Below, piece by piece: positions 29,042-37,634 of a stretch of DNA of 64,000 nucleotides. The first letter of the stretch is position 1, and every line of letters starts with the position of its first letter. A program made the translations under genes and the position numbers. The notes under the pieces were generated by a model. That model made no database searches, was not told where the DNA came from, and worked only from the letters and a program-made list of their open reading frames with translations. This stretch comes from Mycobacterium sp. AT1 (GTDB lineage Bacteria > Actinomycetota > Actinomycetes > Mycobacteriales > Mycobacteriaceae): assembly GCF_002043095.1 (NCBI RefSeq), contig NZ_MVOC01000028.1, positions 62,902-126,901 of the forward strand, given 5' to 3'.

Positions 29042-31080
29042 ACCGTGACCAATTCCGCTGTGGGAGCCGCATTCTCGCGTCGGGCGATCCAGTCGACGAT
29101 GGCCTCGACCGCCACGTCGCGCGGCACGCCGTTGATCTGGGTGCGGTCGCCGAACCGGAAGCTCACCGCGCCGGCTTCGACGTCGCGCTCGCCCGCTAGC
29201 AGCATGAATGGCACCTTCTGGTTGGTCTGGTTGACGATCTTCTTCGCCATCCGGTCGTCGCTGGCGTCCACGTCGACCCGGACACCCCTCGCCTTCAGTT
29301 GGGCGGCAACGTCTTCCAGGTACGGCACGAAGGCGTCCGCGACGGGGATGCCGACCACCTGGACGGGTGCCAGCCAGGCTGGGAAGGCGCCGGCGTAGTG
29401 CTCGGTCAACACCCCGAAGAACCGTTCGATCGACCCGAAGAGGGCGCGGTGGATCAGCACCGGCCGTTGCCGGCTGCCGTCCGCCGCGGTGTATTCCAGC
29501 TCGAAGCGTTCTGGCATGTTGAAGTCCAACTGGATGGTCGACATCTGCCAGGTCCGCCCGAGGGCATCTTTGACCTGGACCGAGATCTTTGGTCCGTAGA
29601 ACGCCGCGCCGCCCGGGTCGGGCACCAGGTCGAGCCCTGATGCCTCGGCGACCTCGCGAAGCGTCTCGGTGGCCTCTTCCCAGTCGTCGTCGGAGCCGAC
29701 GTACTTCTCGGGATCCTTGGTGGACAGCTCGAGGTAGTAGTCGTCGAGACCGTAGTCGGCGAGCAGGTCCAGAACGAAGCGCAGCAACGAGCTGAGCTCG
29801 TCGCGCATCTGCTCCCGGGTGGTGTAGATGTGCGAGTCGTCCTGGGTCATGCCGCGCACCCGGGTCAGCCCGTGCACGACACCGGACTTCTCGTAACGGT
29901 AGACCGAGCCGAACTCGAACAGCCGCAACGGAAGTTCGCGGTAGGACCGTCCGCGCGCCCGATAGATCAGGTGGTGCATCGGGCAGTTCATCGGCTTGAG
30001 GTAGTAGTTCTGGCCGGGCTTGCGCACCGTGCCGTCCTCGTTGAGTTCCTCGTCGACGTGCATCGGAGGGAACATGCCGTCGGCGTACCACTCGAGGTGA
30101 CCCGAGGTGATGTACAGGTGTTCCTTGGTGATGTGCGGGGTGTTGACGAACTCGTAGCCCGCCTGCTCGTGCTTGCGACGCGAGTAGTCCTCGAGTTCAC
30201 GCCGGATGATGCCGCCCTTGGGATGGAACACCGGCAGCCCGGAGCCCAGCTCGTCGGGGAAGCTGAACAGATCCAGTTCGACGCCGAGCTTGCGGTGATC
30301 GCGGCGCTGGGCCTCCTCGATCAGTTCGAGGTGATGGTCGAGCGCTTCTTGGCTCTCCCATGCGGTGCCGTAGATGCGCTGCAGACTGGCGTTGGCCTGG
30401 TTGCCTCGCCAGTAGGCCGCCGAGCTGCGGGTGAGCTTGAACGCGGGGATGTACTTGGTGGTCGGAATGTGCGGACCGCGGCACAGATCCCCCCAAATAC
30501 GTTCCCTGGTACGAGGATTCAGGTTGTCGTACGCGGTGAGCTCGGCGCCGCCCACCTCCATGACGTCCGGGTCGCCGGACTTGTCGTCGATCAGCTCGAG
30601 TTTGTACGGCTCGTCGGCGAGATCCTCACGGGCCTCGTCCTTGGACGAGTACACCCGGCGGTCGAACAACTGGCCGTCCTTGACGATCTTCTGCATGCGC
30701 TTCTCGAGCGCCACGAGGTCCTCCGGGGTGAAGGCCCGAGGCACCTCGAAGTCGTAGTAGAAACCGTCGGTGATGGGTGGGCCGATGCCCAACTTTGCCT
30801 CGGGGAACAGACCCTGGACCGCCTGGGCGAGGACGTGTGCCGCCGAGTGCCGGATGACGCTGCGTCCGTCCTCGGTGTCGGCGGCGACCGCGGTCACCTC
30901 GGAGTCGACGTCGGGCGTCCAGGACAGGTCCCGCAGCTGACCGTCGGCGTCACGGACGACGACGATCGCGTCGGTGGCTCCTCGGCTGGGCAGGCCGGCG
31001 TCACGCACCGCCGCGCCGGCCGTGGTCCCGGCAGCGACCCGGATCGGGGCTGCTGGGGCAATGCTGGCGACGGCGGTCAT
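29038..31080 (-). CDS. thrS: Threonyl-tRNA synthetase
   Basis: Class II synthetase charging tRNA-Thr. The 680-residue protein begins with a TGS domain, then the editing domain ([19 protein letters not shown] with the H-x3-H pair), then the catalytic core: zinc ligands Cys in [10 protein letters not shown] and His in DDSHIY and VLIHRA, motif 2 [20 protein letters not shown], motif 3 [15 protein letters not shown], and a C-terminal anticodon-binding domain. ATG 31080 has GAGGAG 8-9 bases upstream. No T-box leader is visible in the 90 bases upstream. It heads the tightly coupled lipid operon. Confidence 0.97.
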   Translation of the reverse strand: MTAVASIAPAAPIRVAAGTTAGAAVRDAGLPSRGATDAIVVVRDADGQLRDLSWTPDVDSEVTAVAADTEDGRSVIRHSAAHVLAQAVQGLFPEAKLGIGPPITDGFYYDFEVPRAFTPEDLVALEKRMQKIVKDGQLFDRRVYSSKDEAREDLADEPYKLELIDDKSGDPDVMEVGGAELTAYDNLNPRTRERIWGDLCRGPHIPTTKYIPAFKLTRSSAAYWRGNQANASLQRIYGTAWESQEALDHHLELIEEAQRRDHRKLGVELDLFSFPDELGSGLPVFHPKGGIIRRELEDYSRRKHEQAGYEFVNTPHITKEHLYITSGHLEWYADGMFPPMHVDEELNEDGTVRKPGQNYYLKPMNCPMHHLIYRARGRSYRELPLRLFEFGSVYRYEKSGVVHGLTRVRGMTQDDSHIYTTREQMRDELSSLLRFVLDLLADYGLDDYYLELSTKDPEKYVGSDDDWEEATETLREVAEASGLDLVPDPGGAAFYGPKISVQVKDALGRTWQMSTIQLDFNMPERFELEYTAADGSRQRPVLIHRALFGSIERFFGVLTEHYAGAFPAWLAPVQVVGIPVADAFVPYLEDVAAQLKARGVRVDVDASDDRMAKKIVNQTNQKVPFMLLAGERDVEAGAVSFRFGDRTQINGVPRDVAVEAIVDWIARRENAAPTAELVTV

Positions 31081-31170
31081 CGGTGGGTCTCCTCGTCGGG
31101 GGGTTGAACTATGGGGCGTACGGCGCGTTGGACGCGACCATGGTATCGGGGTGGGTGTCGGGGTGAACGC

Positions 31171-31593
31171 TCAAGACCCCAGGCCGACGGGACTCTTCAG
31201 CCACGGCTCCTCGACACCGAACAGGCCTGCGGCGAAGCTGAGCGCCCCGAACAACCACAGCGTGGCGATCACGACGGCCGCGGTGAGGATGAAACCGAGC
31301 GCCTGCACCCACAGACCCTGCGCCTTGAACCAGTCCATCACCCGGTCGTAGCGCTTCTTGGTGTAGTGCAGGAGTCGATGGGCCCATTCGAATTCGGTCG
31401 CCAGGATTCCGAGTCCGAGGAAGACGATCGCCCATCCCGGCCCCGGGTACGGGATTGCGAGGATGCCGAGGCCAAGCACCACCAGGCCCACGACGCCGAC
31501 CACGACGCGGTAGGTGAGGTCGTAGGCGCGTCGTTCGCGCAATCCGTCGCGCCACCGCGCCCAGCGGCGCTTGGCGTCACTGAACGTGCTCAT
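31171..31593 (-). CDS. TIGR02611-type transmembrane protein
   Basis: A 140-residue protein with an N-terminal basic segment (DAKRRWARWRDGLRERR), two close membrane helices (YRVVVGVVGLVVLGLGILAI and GPGWAIVFLGLGILATEF), a hydrophilic loop (HRLLHYTKKRYDRVMDW) and a third helix. The pattern matches the actinobacterial family TIGR02611, of unknown function. ATG 31593 overlaps the stop of the thioesterase gene (ATGA). It lies 90 bases upstream of thrS on the same strand. Confidence 0.85.
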   Translation of the reverse strand: MSTFSDAKRRWARWRDGLRERRAYDLTYRVVVGVVGLVVLGLGILAIPYPGPGWAIVFLGLGILATEFEWAHRLLHYTKKRYDRVMDWFKAQGLWVQALGFILTAAVVIATLWLFGALSFAAGLFGVEEPWLKSPVGLGS

Positions 31594-32213
31594 GGTTGAC
31601 CCGGCAGCAGCGTCAGGAACAAGGCCTCGGCTTCGCACAGCACGGCGTCGCCGTCCAGAAGGCGGCCGGTGAGGAAGATCTTGCGTCCGTCGATCCGGTC
31701 GATCCCGGCGTCCACTCGTAACTCCTTCTCCACCGGCACGATCTTGCGGTAGTCGACGTGCAGGAACGCGGTGCGTTGCCGCGGGCTCTCGCTGAGCTTG
31801 AATGCGGTGTAGCCAAGCAGCGAGTCGAACAGCAACGCCAATGCGCCGCCGTGCACCGCGCCGTTGCGGCCCAGGTGGAACCGGCGGAAGCGCGCCGTGC
31901 CTGCGACGTGGGCGTCGACGACCCCGATGTTCACCGGGACCTGCATGATGTTGCCTCGGTTGGGCAGGTCCATCCGCCGTCCCGACGGCGACCGCCACTC
32001 GTCGGCGTCATACGGCGCCAGCAGCGCGTTGACGTTCTCGATCAGGTCGGCCGCCTGTGTGACGACGTCGTCGGGAGCGTCGGCCCCACGGGTCAGATCC
32101 TGCAGCATGCGGACCGCTTCGACGAACCTCCCGTAGTCGGGACCGCCGCTGGTGGTCGGCACCGGCGGGTTGAACCCGCCGCCGGACTGCAGGTCTTGGG
32201 GGTCGGGGGCCAC
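31590..32213 (-). CDS. Hotdog-fold thioesterase (PaaI/4HBT family)
   Basis: A 207-residue protein. Residues 1-85 form a variable helical N-terminus, and the remainder is one hotdog domain with the catalytic-site motif NGAVHGGALALLFDSLLGYTA and the sheet segment FLHVDYRKIVPVEKELRV. Such enzymes hydrolyse acyl-CoA thioesters; the chain length is not predictable here. GTG at 32213 lacks a strong ribosome-binding site. It lies between an aldo/keto reductase gene (45 bases upstream) and the membrane protein gene it overlaps by four bases. Confidence 0.88.
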   Translation of the reverse strand: MAPDPQDLQSGGGFNPPVPTTSGGPDYGRFVEAVRMLQDLTRGADAPDDVVTQAADLIENVNALLAPYDADEWRSPSGRRMDLPNRGNIMQVPVNIGVVDAHVAGTARFRRFHLGRNGAVHGGALALLFDSLLGYTAFKLSESPRQRTAFLHVDYRKIVPVEKELRVDAGIDRIDGRKIFLTGRLLDGDAVLCEAEALFLTLLPGQP

Positions 32214-32258
32214 CCGCCCACCGTATTGCCTGCGTGGTTGCCGAGGCGTACCCGGTTC

Positions 32259-33125
32259 CTACTGTTCTGGCTCGCTGAGCGCGGCGAACTCCTCGTCGGT
32301 GAGCGTGACCTCGGCTGCCGACACGTTCTCGTCGAGGTGCGCGACGCGGGACGTGCCGGGGATCGGGATCATGACGGGTGACCGTTTGAGCAGCCAGGCC
32401 ACGGCCAGCTGCGACGGCTTGATGCGGTGCTTGGAGGCGATGCGCTGCAGCGGGCCGCCGTCGGCGACCAGCGGTCCGGAGCCGAGCGGCGCCCACGGGA
32501 TGAAGGCGATGTTCTGCGCCTCGCAGGCTTCCAGCAGTGGGTCGGCGCCGCGCTCGGCCATGTTGTAGCGGTTCTGTACCGAGGCGATCGGAGTGACCTT
32601 CTGTGCCGCCGTCAGCTGGTCGACGGTGATCTCGGACAGTCCGATGTGCCGGATCTTGCCCTCCTTCTGCAGCGCGGCGAGCTCACCGACCTGATCCTCG
32701 GCGGGGAACTTGGAGTCGATGCGGTGCAGCTGGAAGAGGTCGATGCGATCGGTGCCGAGCCTGCGCAGGCTCATTTCGACCTCTTGGCGCAGATAGGCGG
32801 GGAAGCCGAGCGGCGTCCACTCGTTCTCGCCGGTCCTCAGCAGCCCCGCCTTGGTGGCGACGACGAGGTCGTCCCGATACGGGTGCAGTGCTTCGCGGAT
32901 GAGTTCCTCGGCCACGTACGGGCCGTAGGAGTTGGCGGTGTCGAAGAAGTCGATGCCGAGTTCGACGGCGCGACGCAGCACGCGGATGGCTTCGGCACGG
33001 TCGTCGGGCGGGCCCCAGATGCCGTTGCCGGTCAGACGCATGGTGCCGAATCCCAGCCGGTGGACGGTGAGATCGCCACCGATGGTGAACGTTCCAGATG
33101 CACGAGCGACGGGGTGCGTGGTCAC
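32259..33125 (-). CDS. Aldo/keto reductase
   Basis: NADPH-dependent oxidoreductase of 288 residues with an AKR (beta/alpha)8 barrel. The tetrad is readable: Asp and Tyr in FFDTANSYG, Lys in VVATKAGL and His in LFQLHRID. SEITVDQLTAAQKV and PIPGTSRVAHLDEN are the usual C-terminal blocks. GTG 33125 gives an N-terminus starting TTHPVARASGTF; the frame is open 24 codons further up into the divergent gene. The two divergent start codons are only 37 bases apart, so the promoters must overlap. Substrate unknown. Confidence 0.9.
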   Translation of the reverse strand: MTTHPVARASGTFTIGGDLTVHRLGFGTMRLTGNGIWGPPDDRAEAIRVLRRAVELGIDFFDTANSYGPYVAEELIREALHPYRDDLVVATKAGLLRTGENEWTPLGFPAYLRQEVEMSLRRLGTDRIDLFQLHRIDSKFPAEDQVGELAALQKEGKIRHIGLSEITVDQLTAAQKVTPIASVQNRYNMAERGADPLLEACEAQNIAFIPWAPLGSGPLVADGGPLQRIASKHRIKPSQLAVAWLLKRSPVMIPIPGTSRVAHLDENVSAAEVTLTDEEFAALSEPEQ

Positions 33126-33162
33126 GTGATCGACGGTACCGCTGAAATGGCATGGTGGGTTG

Positions 33163-33660
33163 GTGAAATCGAGCGAGCTCGCCGGCCTCCCGTTCACCTA
33201 CCCGGAGGTCGGCGCCACGGCAGGCCCGCCGCCGGCCGGTTACCGGCATCTGAACGCCTCTGCGGTGATCGGGCATGGGCGGACGAGATTCGAGGAAGCC
33301 GCCGCGGAAGTGATGCGATGGGGCATGCTCCGCGGCGCCGGACTGCGGGTGGACGCGACGACGGAGGTGGCCGCCGTCGGGTCCGAAGTCGTCGTCGGGC
33401 TGGGCCCGGTGCGGGCGCCGTGTCGGGTGGTCTACGTCGTCGACGAACCCAATCGCCGCGGCTTCGCGTACGGCACGCTGCCGGGGCACGCCGAGACCGG
33501 CGAGGAACTGTTCGCCGTCCGGTACGACCCCGCCGACGAGACCGTCCACGCGGAGATCAGCGCGTTCTCCCGGCACGGCACGTGGTGGAGCAAACTGGCC
33601 GGGCCCTTCACCTCGCTGATGCAGCGGGTGGTGAGCGGGCGGTATCTTCGGGCGCTGTGA
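33163..33660 (+). CDS. DUF1990 family protein
   Basis: A 165-residue protein of the DUF1990 family, seen in plants and actinobacteria, function unknown. Recognisable blocks are FTYPEVGATAG at the N-terminus, NASAVIGHGRTRFEEAAAEVMRW (split around residue 40), GFAYGTLPGHAETGEELFAV and SAFSRHGTWWSKLAGP. GTG 33163 is chosen over TTG 33160. It is followed after 24 bases by an MBL-fold gene on the same strand, whose ribosome-binding site AAGGAGGGAGGGTGA begins in the gap. Confidence 0.85.
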   Translation: MKSSELAGLPFTYPEVGATAGPPPAGYRHLNASAVIGHGRTRFEEAAAEVMRWGMLRGAGLRVDATTEVAAVGSEVVVGLGPVRAPCRVVYVVDEPNRRGFAYGTLPGHAETGEELFAVRYDPADETVHAEISAFSRHGTWWSKLAGPFTSLMQRVVSGRYLRAL

Positions 33661-33684
33661 GCAAGGAGGGAGGGTGAACGAATC

Positions 33685-34470
33685 GTGAAGGTGCACCACC
33701 TCAACTGCGGAACCATGGACTCCCCCGGAGCGCCGACCATCTGCCACGTGCTGCTGCTCGAGACCGACAACGGCCTGGTTCTCGTCGATGCGGGGTTTGG
33801 CCTGCTCGACTGTGCAGATCCACGTCGCATCGGTCCGTCGCGGCGCGTGATCCGGCCTCGTTTCGACGTCGCGGAGACGGCAGCCCGCCAGGTGGAGGCG
33901 CTCGGTTTTCACCGCACCGACGTCCGCCACGTCGTCGCGACGCACTGCGACGTCGACCACGTGGGCGGTATCGCCGACTTTCCCGACGCCGCGATTCACG
34001 TCACCGCAGCGGAGGCCCTCGGCGTGCTGAAGGGACCGACGCGCATGGAGAGGTTCCGCTTCAGGTCGACGCAGTGGGCGCACGGACCGCACGTCGTGGA
34101 GCACGAACCCACCGGCGAGAAGTGGCGCGGCTTCGCCGCCGCCAAGGAACTCGACTCGATCGCGCCGGGCATCGTTCTCGTCTCGCTCCCCGGCCACACA
34201 CGTGGGCACGCCTGTGTCGCGGTCGACGCGGGCCACCGCTGGGTGCTCCATTGCGGTGACGCCTTCTACTACGAAGGCACCCTGGACGGCCGATCCCGCG
34301 TCCCGTTGGGACTGAAGCTCTCCGAGAAACTCGTCGCTTATGATCGAAAGGCGGTGTACGACAACCACTCCCGACTCGCAGAGCTGTACGCGCACCGCGA
34401 TCCCAAGCTGCTGATCGTCTCGGCCCACGACCCGAGGTTGCTGGCCAACGCGATCGCCACCGCCGTTTAG
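33685..34470 (+). CDS. MBL-fold metallohydrolase with HxDxDH variant motif
   Basis: A 261-residue metallo-beta-lactamase-fold hydrolase. The metal motif reads [10 protein letters not shown] (His87, Asp89, Asp91, His92), so the second His of the canonical HxHxDH is Asp. The other ligands look present: His in LPGHTRGH, Asp in [10 protein letters not shown] and His in SAHDPRLL. This variant occurs in some lactonase-like and hydrolase subfamilies, but the substrate cannot be named. GTG 33685 lies 24 bases after the DUF1990 gene, so the two are likely cotranscribed. Confidence 0.88.
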   Translation: MKVHHLNCGTMDSPGAPTICHVLLLETDNGLVLVDAGFGLLDCADPRRIGPSRRVIRPRFDVAETAARQVEALGFHRTDVRHVVATHCDVDHVGGIADFPDAAIHVTAAEALGVLKGPTRMERFRFRSTQWAHGPHVVEHEPTGEKWRGFAAAKELDSIAPGIVLVSLPGHTRGHACVAVDAGHRWVLHCGDAFYYEGTLDGRSRVPLGLKLSEKLVAYDRKAVYDNHSRLAELYAHRDPKLLIVSAHDPRLLANAIATAV

Positions 34471-34495
34471 CGGGTGGGTGCGCGATACTGACGAC

Positions 34496-34882
34496 ATGCC
34501 TGATCGCAACGTGCTCGGTGGCCCTCTGGACCCATGCGGCACCGACCCACTCACCGGGTTCCACCGCGACGGCTGTTGTTCGTCGGGTCCCGAGGACGTG
34601 GGCGTGCACACCATCTGCGCCGTCGTGACCTCTGAGTTCCTCGACCACCAGCGCAGCATCGGCAACGATCTGACCACGCCGATGCCGCAGTATCGATTCC
34701 CCGGCCTGGTCCCCGGTGACCGGTGGTGCGTCACCGCCCCGAATTGGCTACGCGCGCAACGGGATGGCTGCGCCGCGCCGGTGGTGCTGGCAGCCAGCCA
34801 CGAACGCACCCTCGACGTGGTGCCACTCGAGGTGCTGCGCGAGCACGCCGTCGACGTGCCCGACGACCTCGGTGGCCTCTAG
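34496..34882 (+). CDS. DUF2237 family protein
   Basis: A 128-residue protein matching the DUF2237 family, function unknown. The conserved core is NVLGGPLDPCGTDPLTGFHRDGCC, split by position as residues 4-27, then GVHTICAVVTSEFL and PGDRWCVTAPNWLRA. Several cysteines (residues 14, 26, 27, 41, 78) could bind metal. ATG 34496 is preceded by GATACTGACGAC without a strong ribosome-binding site; the frame opens six codons earlier. It lies 25 bases after the MBL gene on the same strand. Confidence 0.83.
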   Translation: MPDRNVLGGPLDPCGTDPLTGFHRDGCCSSGPEDVGVHTICAVVTSEFLDHQRSIGNDLTTPMPQYRFPGLVPGDRWCVTAPNWLRAQRDGCAAPVVLAASHERTLDVVPLEVLREHAVDVPDDLGGL

Positions 34883-34900
34883 CCATCCAGGGTCGGGGCC

Positions 34901-35039
34901 GTGACTTCGCATCACCGTGCGCCGATCTCTTCGCCTGCGGAAACCCGAGGCCAACACTGAGCCCGCAGGAATGCCCCGAGCGGGAGGGGACGTTGTGCTG
35001 GTGACCGTGACCGAAAGTGAGAACGTCCGTGCCCGGTAG
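34901..35039 (+). promoter_or_regulatory. Candidate leader region of the flavin monooxygenase pair
   Basis: The gap before the first monooxygenase contains a 19-codon reading frame starting GTG (34901-34960, product TSHHRAPISSPAETRGQH after the start). A hairpin with a perfect 7-base stem follows, CCTGCGG (34934-34940) / CCGCAGG (34963-34969). Then a strong GGGAGGGG (34983-34990) precedes a second tiny frame GTG 35001-TAG 35039, which overlaps the monooxygenase start. The layout resembles a leader-peptide attenuator, but neither peptide matches one I know. Confidence 0.35.
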
Positions 35040-36186
35040 CTCCGATCGACTTCATCTCGCCGTCGCACTCGACGGGACGGGATGGCATCCCGCGTCCTGG
35101 CGTGAGCCCGACGCCCGGCCCGCCGACCTGCTGACGGCCGGCTATTGGACCGACCTGATCGCCGAGGCCGAACGAGGTCTGCTGGACTTCGTCACCGTCG
35201 AGGACGGTTTGGCGTTGCAGTCCGAGCACCCACTGCGGACCGACGACCGAACCGACCGCGTGCGGGGCCGCCTCGACGCCACCCTGATCGCCGCACGGGT
35301 CGCACCCCGCACCAGTCACATCGGGTTGGTGCCGACGGTGATCGCGACCCATACCGAGCCCTTTCACGCCTCGAAGGCCGTCGCGACCCTCGACTACGTC
35401 AGCTCGGGCCGCGCCGGCGTGCGGATCCAGGTCTCCGCGAACCCGGCGGCCGCAGGGCACTTCGGCCGTCGGACCATGCCCGATCCCGACTTGCTAAGCG
35501 AGGCAGGCGATTACGTCGAGGTGATCCGAAGATTGTGGGACAGCTGGGAGGACGACGCCGAGATTCGCGACGTGACCACCGGCCGGTTCGTCGACCGCAC
35601 AAAACTGCACTACGTCGACTTCGAAGGACCATGGTTCTCGGTGAAGGGTCCGTCGATCACCCCGAGGCCGCCGCAGGGGCAGCCGATCGTCGCCGCGCTC
35701 GGTCACGTCGACGCGGCCTACCGACTCATCGCCTCGAGCGTCGACGTCGGATTCATCACCCCTCACGACGCCGCGGAGACGACGACGATCGTCGAGGCGA
35801 TCGCCACCCACCGCGGCGAGCAGCCACCGGTACGGGTCTTCGCCGACCTCGTGGTGTTCCTCGACGACACGACCGCCGCGGCACGATCCCGCCGGGATCG
35901 GCTCGACGAGGTCGCGGGACGAGCGCTGCGGAGCGATGCCGAAATCTTCACGGGGACGCCGGCAGAGCTGGCCGACCTGCTGGCGCAGTGGCACGACGCG
36001 GGCGCCGACGGGTTCCGGCTGCGGCCCGCTTCGCTGCCGCACGACCTACTCCAGATCACCGACGGACTGGTCCCGGAACTGCGTGCGAGAGGCGTGTTCC
36101 ACGCCTCGTATGCGAGCCACAGTTTGCGTGAGTCACTCGGGTTGTCCCGACCCGCCAACCGGTACTCGACCGCCGCCACCTCTTAG
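35017..36186 (+). CDS. LLM-class flavin-dependent monooxygenase
   Basis: A 389-residue luciferase-like TIM-barrel oxidoreductase that needs reduced flavin from a separate reductase. Readable blocks: LHLAVALDGTGWHPASWR, DFVTVEDGLAL, SHIGLVPTVIATHTEPFHASKAVATLDY (cut by position at residues 102-129), SSGRAGVRIQVSANP and PPQGQPIVAALGH. It belongs with the NtaA/SnaA/DszA-type monooxygenases that open organosulfur or chelating compounds. The start is ambiguous between GTG 35017 and GTG 35029. A second member of the family follows after nine bases. No flavin reductase gene lies beside the pair. Confidence 0.88.
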   Translation: MRTSVPGSSDRLHLAVALDGTGWHPASWREPDARPADLLTAGYWTDLIAEAERGLLDFVTVEDGLALQSEHPLRTDDRTDRVRGRLDATLIAARVAPRTSHIGLVPTVIATHTEPFHASKAVATLDYVSSGRAGVRIQVSANPAAAGHFGRRTMPDPDLLSEAGDYVEVIRRLWDSWEDDAEIRDVTTGRFVDRTKLHYVDFEGPWFSVKGPSITPRPPQGQPIVAALGHVDAAYRLIASSVDVGFITPHDAAETTTIVEAIATHRGEQPPVRVFADLVVFLDDTTAAARSRRDRLDEVAGRALRSDAEIFTGTPAELADLLAQWHDAGADGFRLRPASLPHDLLQITDGLVPELRARGVFHASYASHSLRESLGLSRPANRYSTAATS

Positions 36187-36195
36187 GACTTCGCG

Positions 36196-37569
36196 ATGAC
36201 CAAGGCACTCAAGCAGATTCACCTCGCCGCCCACTTCCCCGGCGTCAACAACACCACGGTGTGGAGCGATCCCGCCTCCGGCAGCCACATCGACTTCAGT
36301 TCGTTCGTCCACTTCGCCAAGACCGCCGAGCGCGGCAAGTTCGACTTCATGTTCCTGGCCGAGGGGTTGCGCCTGCGCGAGCAGGGCGGCGAGATCTATG
36401 ACCTGGACGTCGTGGGCCGCCCGGACACGTTCACGGTGTTGGCCGCCCTTGCCGCCGTGACGGAACGCCTCGGGTTGACCGGCACGATCAATTCGACCTT
36501 CAACGAGCCGTACGAGGTCGCACGGCAGTTCGCGTCACTCGACCACCTCTCCGACGGGCGGGCCGCGTGGAACGTCGTCACGTCGTGGGATGCCTTCACC
36601 GGAGAGAACTTTCGTCGTGGCGGTTACCTCGCCGAAGACCAGCGATACCAGCGCGCCGAGAGCTTCCTCGCGGCGGCGCACACGCTCTTCGACTCCTGGC
36701 GCGGTGACGAGGTCGTCGCCGACAAGGACGGTGGTGTCTTCCTCGACGACGCGTCCGCCGGGTCGTTCGCGTACTCGGACGAGCACTTCGACATCAGCGG
36801 CCGGTTCAACGTGCCCCGCAGCCCACAGGGCCGACCGGTCATCTTCCAGGCCGGCGACTCCGATCACGGCCGCGAATTCGCCGCCGCCTCAGCCGATGCC
36901 ATCTTCTCCCGGCACGGAACCCTTGAGGACGGGCAGGCGTTCTACGCCGACGTGAAGGGCCGGCTCGCCAGGTACGGCCGTCGGCACGACCAACTGCTGA
37001 TCCTGCCAGCGGCGACGTTCGTGCTTGGCGACACCGACGCCGAGGCCGCGGAGGTCGCGCAAGAGGTGCGACTGGCGCAGGTGTCGCCCCAGACCGCGAT
37101 CAAGTTTCTCGAACAGCTCTGGAACCGCGACCTCTCCGACCACGACCCCGACGGTCCGCTGCCGACCGTGGACCCGGTGGTCGGCGAGAACACCATCGCC
37201 CGCGGCAGGGCCAGCGTGCGGATGTACCGCGACCCCGTCGCGACGGCGCACGAATGGCGCGCCAGGGCCGAGGCCGAGGGCTTGACGTCCAGGGAGCTGA
37301 TCGTCGAGGTCACCGGGCGGCAGAACTTCGTGGGGTCGCCTCAGACCGTCGCCGAGCGGATCGACTACCTGGTCCAGGCCGATGCCAGCGACGGTTTCAT
37401 CCTGGTCCCGCACGTCACACCCGGAGGTCTCGACGCGTTCGTCGACCGGGTGGTGCCGCTGCTGCAGGAGCGCGGGACGTTCCGGTCCGACTACGAGGGC
37501 ACGACGTTGCGCGAGCACCTCGGGCTTTCGGCGCCCGCCAGGATCGAGGACGCCGCATCCGCCGTGTGA
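36196..37569 (+). CDS. NtaA/SnaA/DszA family FMN-dependent monooxygenase
   Basis: A 457-residue protein with the family hallmarks: IHLAAHFPGVNNTTVW at the N-terminus, FDFMFLAEGLRLREQGG, GTINSTFNEPYEVARQFASL (residues 96-115), SDGRAAWNVVTSWDAFTGENF, SPQGRPVIFQAGDSD and FVGSPQTVAERIDYLVQ. Family members oxidise nitrilotriacetate, dibenzothiophene sulfone or similar compounds using FMNH2. Placed nine bases after another LLM monooxygenase, it probably acts on a related substrate, perhaps in sulfur scavenging; this is inference. ATG 36196. Confidence 0.9.
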   Translation: MTKALKQIHLAAHFPGVNNTTVWSDPASGSHIDFSSFVHFAKTAERGKFDFMFLAEGLRLREQGGEIYDLDVVGRPDTFTVLAALAAVTERLGLTGTINSTFNEPYEVARQFASLDHLSDGRAAWNVVTSWDAFTGENFRRGGYLAEDQRYQRAESFLAAAHTLFDSWRGDEVVADKDGGVFLDDASAGSFAYSDEHFDISGRFNVPRSPQGRPVIFQAGDSDHGREFAAASADAIFSRHGTLEDGQAFYADVKGRLARYGRRHDQLLILPAATFVLGDTDAEAAEVAQEVRLAQVSPQTAIKFLEQLWNRDLSDHDPDGPLPTVDPVVGENTIARGRASVRMYRDPVATAHEWRARAEAEGLTSRELIVEVTGRQNFVGSPQTVAERIDYLVQADASDGFILVPHVTPGGLDAFVDRVVPLLQERGTFRSDYEGTTLREHLGLSAPARIEDAASAV

Positions 37570-37634
37570 GGCGGAGCTTCCCTCGGACCGCGGTTTACGA
37601 TCGGAGTTTGCCGGCCTGAAGCAAGGACACCGCG

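Noticed and set aside
29830..31107. Plus-strand open frame opposite thrS
   Set aside because: It is antisense to conserved synthetase domains with composition typical of a GC-rich shadow frame.
31081..31170. Possible T-box or other leader for thrS
   Set aside because: The 90-base gap lacks the T-box bulge sequence, a specifier loop and a terminator; only a ribosome-binding site is visible.
32683..34809. Long minus-strand frame across the aldo/keto reductase start, DUF1990, MBL and DUF2237 genes
   Set aside because: It crosses several well-supported genes in both orientations and its translation shows no recognisable domain.
34906..35004. Cysteine-containing reading frame (SPCADLFACG) as a sulfur leader peptide
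   Set aside because: This frame has no start codon after the DUF2237 stop; it is continuous only with an out-of-frame reading of that gene.
34921..35010. SAM-type riboswitch before the flavin monooxygenases
   Set aside because: A hairpin is present, but the conserved core sequences of SAM-I, SAM-II or SAM-IV could not be matched.
37596..37601. TACGAT as the kup promoter -10
   Set aside because: No acceptable -35 lies at 16-18 bases; noted in the kup entry only.
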